Shown here piece by piece: positions 59,066-64,000 of a stretch of DNA of 64,000 bases. Under the pieces are notes generated by a model, which was given only the letters and a program-made list of their open reading frames with translations, did no database searches and was not told the DNA's origin. Origin of the DNA: Lewinellaceae bacterium (GTDB taxonomy: Bacteria > Bacteroidota > Bacteroidia > Chitinophagales > Saprospiraceae); NCBI GenBank assembly GCA_020636135.1, contig JACJYK010000001.1, positions 1,474,501-1,538,500 on the forward strand, written 5' to 3'. The first letter of the stretch is position 1. Each line of letters begins with the position of its first letter. The translations under genes and the position numbers were made by a program.

Positions 59066-59750
59066 TGTCTGGCTGGGTGGCTTATTGGGTCTTACGGCTG
59101 ATTTTATCCGGCAGACCATCTGGCCAAAGATTTTCCTCAGCTTTGGCGGTGCTTACCTCCTGGGAGTTTCATTTTTAGTATTGCTCCCAATGGTCTATCA
59201 GGGATCTGCTGCAACGGTAGGAGTTTGGGTACTGGTTGGTTTTTTGATCCAGATCTTTCTGGAGTATTTCTCCCAGGGCATCGAACATGGCCATATGCAT
59301 CTTCACGAACATGGCAAGGGAAGCATTATAGTTTCCGTCATGTTTGGCCTCTGTGTACACGCCTACCTGGAGGGATTTCCGCTTGATTATTTATCGCATG
59401 GTCATGAACACGAACATCTGCTGGGATCGAGTTATCTGTGGGGATTGGCATTTCATAAGTTCCCGGCAGCCTTTGCGTTGGTGACTATTTGCAAGGGGCA
59501 TCACCTGAAACGTCAGACTATCCTGATCTGCCTGACCATTTTTTCATTGATGTCTCCACTAGGGTATTTAACCGGGGGGATGCTGGATGTAGCACCATAT
59601 TTACCGCAGATCAACGCATTGGTGGTGGGTTTGTTCCTGCATATTGCGACGACAATTTTGTTCGAAATGTCACCTTCGCACCGTGCCATTTCCCTTTACC
59701 GGCTGATTGCTATCCTCGCTGGCTTCGTGCTGGTTTACCTTACTCAATAG
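59040..59750 (+). CDS. ZIP-family divalent metal transporter
   Basis: The 236-residue membrane protein has about seven to eight helices and a His-rich loop after helix 3 (GIEHGHMHLHEHGKG). The metal-binding helix residues expected of ZIP transporters are seen in GLCVHAYLEGFPL and LAFHKFPAAFAL, with a further HGHEHEH between them. It should import Zn2+ or Fe2+. It overlaps the PAP2 gene by 26 nt and its stop abuts that of lysA. Confidence 0.9.
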   Translation: MNWLVLIGSVWLGGLLGLTADFIRQTIWPKIFLSFGGAYLLGVSFLVLLPMVYQGSAATVGVWVLVGFLIQIFLEYFSQGIEHGHMHLHEHGKGSIIVSVMFGLCVHAYLEGFPLDYLSHGHEHEHLLGSSYLWGLAFHKFPAAFALVTICKGHHLKRQTILICLTIFSLMSPLGYLTGGMLDVAPYLPQINALVVGLFLHIATTILFEMSPSHRAISLYRLIAILAGFVLVYLTQ

Positions 59751-60977
59751 TTATAATGACAAATTAGGGTCGGTCTGATGGGCCAACAGGTCCTGAAAGG
59801 TCTCCCGCTCTCGGATCAGATAAGCTTTGCCATCCAAAACCATCACCTCTGCCGGAAGCAATCGTGAATTGTAATGTGAGGCCATCGAAAAGCAATAAGC
59901 TCCTGCATTGCGCATGCAAAGAATATCTCCCACCTGGATCTGTGCGATCTTGCGGTTGTAGGCAAAGGTGTCTGTTTCACAGATGTATCCGACAACAGTA
60001 TAAAGCCTGGGTTTACCATCCGGGTTCGAAACATTTTCAATCTCATGGTGTGAACCATACATCATCGGTCTGCCCAAATGCTGGAATCCCGAGTCAACTC
60101 CTGCAAATACTGTCGAAGTTGTCTGTTTGATCAGGTTGGTCCTGACCAGGAAATACCCGGATTCCGAGACCAGAAACTTCCCGGGCTCAAAGACCAGGGT
60201 AAGTTCCCTGCCGTATTCTTTACAGAATTTACGGAAGCGTTTTCCCAGCTCTTTGCCAAATTCTTCAATGTCGGTTTCGTAATCCTCAGGTTTGTATTTC
60301 ACCTTGAATCCACTACCGAAGTCGATGTATTCCAGGTCAGGAAATTCCTTAGCTACGTTCAGCAGGATTTCTGCAGCCTGGAGAAATACGTCAACATCCA
60401 GGATATCTGAGCCCGTGTGCATGTGTACTCCTTTGATCCGGATCCCTAGATTATCCGTGAGGCGGCGTACCAGTGGCATCTGATGGAATGAGATACCAAA
60501 TTTCGAATCGATGTGACCTACAGAGATTTTCTGGTTGCCTCCTGCCATGACATGAGGATTGACCCGGATACCGATCTCCAGGTTCTCAAACTCATGACCG
60601 AGAGCTTCAAGCATCTCAATGTTGTCAATATTCATTGGGATCCCCATGGCTTTTACCTGGCGTATCTCATCGATGGCAACCATGTTGGGGGTGTACATGA
60701 TCCGGTCCTTCGTGAATCCTGCATGCAATCCAAGCTCCACCTCGCCGATTGAGACGGCATCCAGACAGCTGCCCAGGTGATTCATGTAGCGCAGAACGCT
60801 GACATTTGACAAGGCCTTGAGGGCATAATTAATACGCAGCTCCGGTACCTCAAATGCCTTTTGCATGCGTTGAAACTGGCGTTTGATAATGCCTGCATCG
60901 TATACATACAAAGGTAAACCGTAGTCATCGGCCAATTGCTTAGCGGATATACCGCCAATCGAGAATGTTTCCTTCAT
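59751..60977 (-). CDS. lysA: Diaminopimelate decarboxylase
   Basis: The 408-residue fold-type III PLP enzyme makes the last step of lysine synthesis, converting meso-diaminopimelate to L-lysine. Visible are the Schiff-base Lys54 in INYALKALSN, the HTGSDILD region, EPGKFLV for the phosphate group, and the C-terminal CETDTFA that provides the partner-subunit Cys. The protein lacks N-terminal extensions and has normal length. It is convergent with the ZIP gene and 26 nt downstream of the DinB-like gene. Confidence 0.94.
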   Translation of the reverse strand: MKETFSIGGISAKQLADDYGLPLYVYDAGIIKRQFQRMQKAFEVPELRINYALKALSNVSVLRYMNHLGSCLDAVSIGEVELGLHAGFTKDRIMYTPNMVAIDEIRQVKAMGIPMNIDNIEMLEALGHEFENLEIGIRVNPHVMAGGNQKISVGHIDSKFGISFHQMPLVRRLTDNLGIRIKGVHMHTGSDILDVDVFLQAAEILLNVAKEFPDLEYIDFGSGFKVKYKPEDYETDIEEFGKELGKRFRKFCKEYGRELTLVFEPGKFLVSESGYFLVRTNLIKQTTSTVFAGVDSGFQHLGRPMMYGSHHEIENVSNPDGKPRLYTVVGYICETDTFAYNRKIAQIQVGDILCMRNAGAYCFSMASHYNSRLLPAEVMVLDGKAYLIRERETFQDLLAHQTDPNLSL

Positions 60978-61003
60978 TGCTTGAGCGATTCTGGATGTAA
61001 AGA

Positions 61004-61561
61004 TTACATTTTATCTGTAAAGAAGGATTTGCTTTTATCTTTTGAAAATTTCTCGGCATTGAATGAGTCGGATTGGCCTTTGGGGATGGATAGAGACTTC
61101 CAATGGGATCCCGCCAGGGATTTAGACAAAAAAACGATCTGACCGGTATGATAGGCATAGTGAGCCAATTGCCGTTGGAAGGCTTCCAGCACGGTATGTC
61201 CTTCATTGCGGATGTACACGATAGCATCCAGCGGATGTCCGCGTGCCTGATCAATTGCCGTAAAGACTGTAATCCAGGCAGATTCCCACTCATGTAAAAG
61301 CTGTGACTTTCCGAGGGCGGGATCCAAAAATTCCGACTCCCGGTCCCGCCAGGATTTCTCTCCGTCCGAGGTGAAAAAGTCAGTAAATCGCGACCGCATG
61401 TTGCCGATCATATGCTGGAGGATAATGGCTACACTGTTGTCTTCCGGATGTATTTTCTGGTGAAACTGGTGATCATCGATTTGATGAATGGCCTTCTCAG
61501 CCATGGATTTATAATAGTGGAACAGTTTTTCCACAGTGTCGAGATAATTTACTGCTTCCAT
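61004..61561 (-). CDS. DinB-like/DUF1572 family protein
   Basis: From ATG 61561 the protein has 185 residues. An earlier ATG at 61624 lies in the end of prmA. It is a four-helix bundle of the DinB/YfiT type with possible metal-binding histidines (AIILQHMIGNM near residue 48, and QLAHYAYHTGQIVFLSK near 138). Some relatives are metal-dependent thiol transferases, but the role of DUF1572 is not known. It starts 11 nt after prmA and probably belongs to the folD-prmA transcript. Confidence 0.85.
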   Translation of the reverse strand: MEAVNYLDTVEKLFHYYKSMAEKAIHQIDDHQFHQKIHPEDNSVAIILQHMIGNMRSRFTDFFTSDGEKSWRDRESEFLDPALGKSQLLHEWESAWITVFTAIDQARGHPLDAIVYIRNEGHTVLEAFQRQLAHYAYHTGQIVFLSKSLAGSHWKSLSIPKGQSDSFNAEKFSKDKSKSFFTDKM

Positions 61562-61572
61562 GTATTGAAAAT

Positions 61573-62391
61573 TTATGGTTTGTGACCGGCCATGGCTATC
61601 CATTCTCCTTCCTGATTCATCCAATCCCAGTGAATGTCGGGGTAGGCTTTACGGATGGCCCGGTCATCACCGGAAAGGATACCGCTTACCACCATGTGGC
61701 CGCCTGCGCGTACGGCATTTGATAATTTGACCGAATGCATCTGCAATACATCCAGGTTGACATTGGCAATCACCACATCAAAAAGATCGTCTCCGATCAC
61801 TTCCGCGGAGCCCTGTCTGGCCGTCATTGCTGCCTGGTTTCGCAGTGCGTTGGACTGCATGCTTTCAACAGCTTCAGGCCGGATGTCGATCCCGACTATA
61901 GTTCGTGCGCCAAGACGGCGGGCCACGATGCCGAGGATACCAGTACCGGCACCAAAATCCAACACAGAAGATTCGGTCAGATCCCGATAGCGTAGCCAAG
62001 AAAGGATCAGACGGGTGGTTTCATGATGACCGGTCCCGAAAGCGTTTGCCGGGTTGATGATCAGTTCGTGCTCAAAGTTTAGGTCTGCAGGAGGATGGAA
62101 TTCTGCCCGGATATACATCCAGTTGTCCAGTATGACCGGATCGAACTGGGATTCCCAGACCGCGTTCCAGTTTTGATCCTTCAGTTGTTCCATTCTAAAG
62201 GTGAAACTGGTGTTTTCTTTCAGGTTGTTTAGGAATGATGTAAAGGTGTTTTTCTGATCCTCTGGCACATAGAAACCCATCGAACCTGCTCTTTCTTCCA
62301 TGCCGGTGACTTCCGGACGTAGGCTAATTTCCGCATGAATCCGTTCCAAATACCTGGAATCCGCCACGATCCAATAAACCAGAAAATCCAT
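61573..62391 (-). CDS. prmA: Ribosomal protein L11 methyltransferase
   Basis: The 272-residue SAM-dependent enzyme trimethylates several amino groups of ribosomal protein L11. An N-terminal substrate-binding ferredoxin-like domain (about 1-70) is followed by NPANAFGTGHHETTRL, the SAM-binding VLDFGAGTGILGIVARRLGA and the VIANVNLDVLQ motif. The start codon overlaps the folD stop (TAATG), so translation is coupled. Confidence 0.93.
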   Translation of the reverse strand: MDFLVYWIVADSRYLERIHAEISLRPEVTGMEERAGSMGFYVPEDQKNTFTSFLNNLKENTSFTFRMEQLKDQNWNAVWESQFDPVILDNWMYIRAEFHPPADLNFEHELIINPANAFGTGHHETTRLILSWLRYRDLTESSVLDFGAGTGILGIVARRLGARTIVGIDIRPEAVESMQSNALRNQAAMTARQGSAEVIGDDLFDVVIANVNLDVLQMHSVKLSNAVRAGGHMVVSGILSGDDRAIRKAYPDIHWDWMNQEGEWIAMAGHKP

Positions 62392-63272
62392 TATCCGTAG
62401 ATTTCTTTCCGGTTAGCTTTTAGGGTGTTCATCAGAAGAGACGTTATGGTCATCGGACCTACGCCACCGGGAACGGGAGTAATGTAGCTGCATTTTGGAG
62501 CGACTGCATCGTAATCGACGTCACCTACCAGCCGGGTTCCCTTGGGAGCGGATGGATCAATAATGCGATTCATGCCGACATCGATAACAACGGCTCCTTC
62601 TTTCACCATGTCAGCGGTTACGAACATGGGGCGACCCATGGCAACTACCAGAACATCAGCGCGCCGGCAGAGCTCCTTGATGTTTTGGGTCATACTGTGA
62701 CATAAAATGACCGTTGCATTACCTGGATTGGCTTTGCGTGAAAGCAACAGACTAACCGGTGTGCCGACGATATTGGAGCGGCCAATGACAACACATTCTT
62801 TACCGGCCACATCAATATTGTACCGGTCCAGCATCTGCATAATTCCAAAGGGGGTAGCTGGAAGATAGGCCGGCAGCCCAATGGTCATTCGACCCACATT
62901 CATCGGGTGGAATCCGTCGACATCCTTGTTTGGGTCAATAGCCAGGGTTACTTTGATTTCATCGATGTGTTTGGGTAATGGGAGCTGTACGATGAATCCG
63001 TCCACATCGTCATTGTGATTGAGGTCATAGACAATCTGCATCAGCTCCTGTTCGGTGATGGAGGCATCTTTTCGGATCAGGGTGGACTTGAAGCCTACCA
63101 GCTCACATGCTTTTACCTTATTGCGGACATACACCTGAGATGCCGGATCATCACCTACCAGCACGGCTGCCAGGTGCGGTTGTTTTCCACCGTTGTCCAT
63201 GATTTCCTTTACTTGTTTGGCAATGTCTTTTTTGATCTCCTGTGAGAGCCATTTTCCATCCAATAATTCCAT
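62391..63272 (-). CDS. folD: Methylenetetrahydrofolate dehydrogenase/methenyl-THF cyclohydrolase
   Basis: From ATG 63272 the protein has 293 residues. An in-frame ATG at 63299 would lie in the promoter box. Catalytic Lys is in VYVRNKVKACELVG, followed by GFIVQLPLPKH, DVDGFHPMNVGRM, the NADP loop GRSNIVGTPVSLLL and the C-terminal TPVPGGVGPMT. FolD oxidises 5,10-methylene-THF and hydrolyses methenyl-THF to 10-formyl-THF for purine synthesis and Met-tRNA formylation. It is first gene of the folD-prmA-DinB transcript. Confidence 0.96.
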   Translation of the reverse strand: MELLDGKWLSQEIKKDIAKQVKEIMDNGGKQPHLAAVLVGDDPASQVYVRNKVKACELVGFKSTLIRKDASITEQELMQIVYDLNHNDDVDGFIVQLPLPKHIDEIKVTLAIDPNKDVDGFHPMNVGRMTIGLPAYLPATPFGIMQMLDRYNIDVAGKECVVIGRSNIVGTPVSLLLSRKANPGNATVILCHSMTQNIKELCRRADVLVVAMGRPMFVTADMVKEGAVVIDVGMNRIIDPSAPKGTRLVGDVDYDAVAPKCSYITPVPGGVGPMTITSLLMNTLKANRKEIYG

Positions 63273-63296
63273 TTCTATCCCTTTTTTTGTGGTGCA

Positions 63297-63325
63297 CAAA
63301 GGTACGTGATTTTTTATCCCGACAA
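63297..63325 (-). promoter_or_regulatory. Promoter TTG-N18-TACCTTTG of folD
   Basis: On the minus strand a TTG (63325-63323) is 18 nt from an exact -7 box TACCTTTG (63304-63297), which ends 24 nt before the chosen start 63272. Confidence 0.6.
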
Positions 63326-63389
63326 CGGCTTACCATACTGTAAAACCTGAATTTTCGGTGAGAAACAATGAGTGGAAAAGCTGCGGGTA

Positions 63390-63968
63390 TTACAATCTGA
63401 AGATGAATTTGTGCAAGGCATGATAGACTTCATGCATAGGCAGACCCATGATGTTGCTGTAGCTTCCATCAATGCGTATGATCTTATTCCAGCCGATCCA
63501 GTCCTGGATTCCATAGGAGCCCGCTTTGTCCATCGGGTGGTAATGATCGACGTAAAATTCAATCTCTTCCGGTGTCAGCTTGCTGAAAGTTACCGATGAT
63601 TGTACGGAAAATGCGTGGGTACGGTCAGGTTGATGCAGGCATACGCCACTGACGACCGTATGGGTCTCTCCGGATAACCTGGTGAGCATGTGGATGGCAT
63701 CCGCCCGGTCCTTTGGCTTGCCAATGATCTCACCCTGTAAAAGGACTACACAATCCGCCGCAAGGATCAGATCACAGTCGCCGATCCCAGGTAGTGCGTG
63801 ACGGGCTTTCTGAATTGCCAGGTATTCAGGCGCTTCGTATTGATCCATATCCGGCGGAATAATCTCGTCGTATGCATTTGGGATCAACCGAAATTGAAAT
63901 CCACCCTGTTTTAAAAGGTATTGCCGGCGTGGAGATTGTGAAGCCAGTCCTATCGTAAACGTTTTCAT
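63390..63968 (-). CDS. maf: Maf-like nucleotide pyrophosphatase
   Basis: From ATG 63968 the protein has 192 residues. In-frame ATGs at 63977 and 63989 are possible, and the upstream context is cut by the window end. The Maf signatures are LASQSPRRQYLL at the N-terminus, ILAADCVVLLQGEIIGKPKD, and SGETHTVVSGVCL. Maf/YceF/YhdE proteins hydrolyse modified or canonical NTPs to NMPs (house-cleaning), and were first linked to septum formation. It is upstream of folD in the same direction but folD has its own promoter. Confidence 0.92.
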   Translation of the reverse strand: MKTFTIGLASQSPRRQYLLKQGGFQFRLIPNAYDEIIPPDMDQYEAPEYLAIQKARHALPGIGDCDLILAADCVVLLQGEIIGKPKDRADAIHMLTRLSGETHTVVSGVCLHQPDRTHAFSVQSSVTFSKLTPEEIEFYVDHYHPMDKAGSYGIQDWIGWNKIIRIDGSYSNIMGLPMHEVYHALHKFIFRL

Positions 63969-64000
63969 CCATTCCATACTTCCATCCATTTGAAGATCCA

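Noticed and set aside
1..64000. Search for rRNA, tRNA, prophage, integrase, transposase and riboswitch signatures
   Set aside because: None was seen. All gaps longer than 150 nt were read by eye, but a covariance-model scan would be needed to exclude a divergent structured RNA.

Overview
The window is a 64 kb piece of chromosome from a member of the Bacteroidota, most likely a Saprospiria-type environmental aerobe. The phylum call rests on several sequence features. There are repeated -7 promoter boxes of the TAnnTTTG type, a PorP/SprF protein and a C-terminal gliding/T9SS type B sorting domain. Three TonB-dependent receptors carry an N-terminal carboxypeptidase-regulatory-like domain, and lipoprotein signal peptides are numerous. 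The family-level placement is inference only. I found no rRNA, tRNA, CRISPR array, prophage or insertion sequence. Genes are packed tightly, and many convergent pairs abut or overlap at their stop codons.

Layout. 1-9.9 kb: the end of etfA, a bifunctional-nuclease/UVR protein, threonine aldolase, an unknown lipoprotein, lepA, a small cytochrome c, a TPR protein and a two-gene non-homologous end-joining module (Ku and a POL-PE-LIG type LigD). 9.9-19.2 kb: a TonB receptor followed directly by a lipoprotein trehalase, a large T9SS-sorted adhesin-like protein, a three-gene lipoprotein/SCO/cytochrome c operon, and a DASH cryptochrome. 19.2-31 kb: a LolD-type ATPase, two GT4 glycosyltransferases, a RibB protein with a degenerate GTP cyclohydrolase II half, PorP/SprF, a type B carboxylesterase, a GT-C/TPR membrane protein, cystathionine beta-synthase and a LysM/DPBB protein. 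31-39.2 kb: kdsB, cytidine deaminase, a saccharopine-dehydrogenase-like protein, a flippase, prmC, a SUI1 homologue, a beta-lactamase-fold pseudoenzyme, a queuosine-precursor transporter and a CtlX-type hydrolase. 39.2-47 kb: two tandem Oar-like TonB receptors with elaborate upstream regions. 47-64 kb: a patatin, a PRTase, a split membrane Fe-S/CCG redox complex that resembles ETF:menaquinone oxidoreductase, small conserved proteins, rRNA methylation, an aquaporin without the filter arginine, cysteine desulfurase/glmM, PAP2/ZIP, lysA, a DinB-like protein, prmA, folD and maf.

Most of the content is housekeeping. I see no convincing complete new multi-gene system. The points most worth a second look are these: enzyme domains that keep their fold but have lost catalytic residues (RibBA, the beta-lactamase-like protein, the aquaporin filter); a split EMO-like electron-transfer pair; three promoters placed exactly 4 nt before a start codon, implying leaderless mRNAs; operator-like repeats in front of the two large TonB receptors; a possible 18-residue basic microprotein; and strand-asymmetric A/C (or G/T) low-complexity tracts in four intergenic regions.
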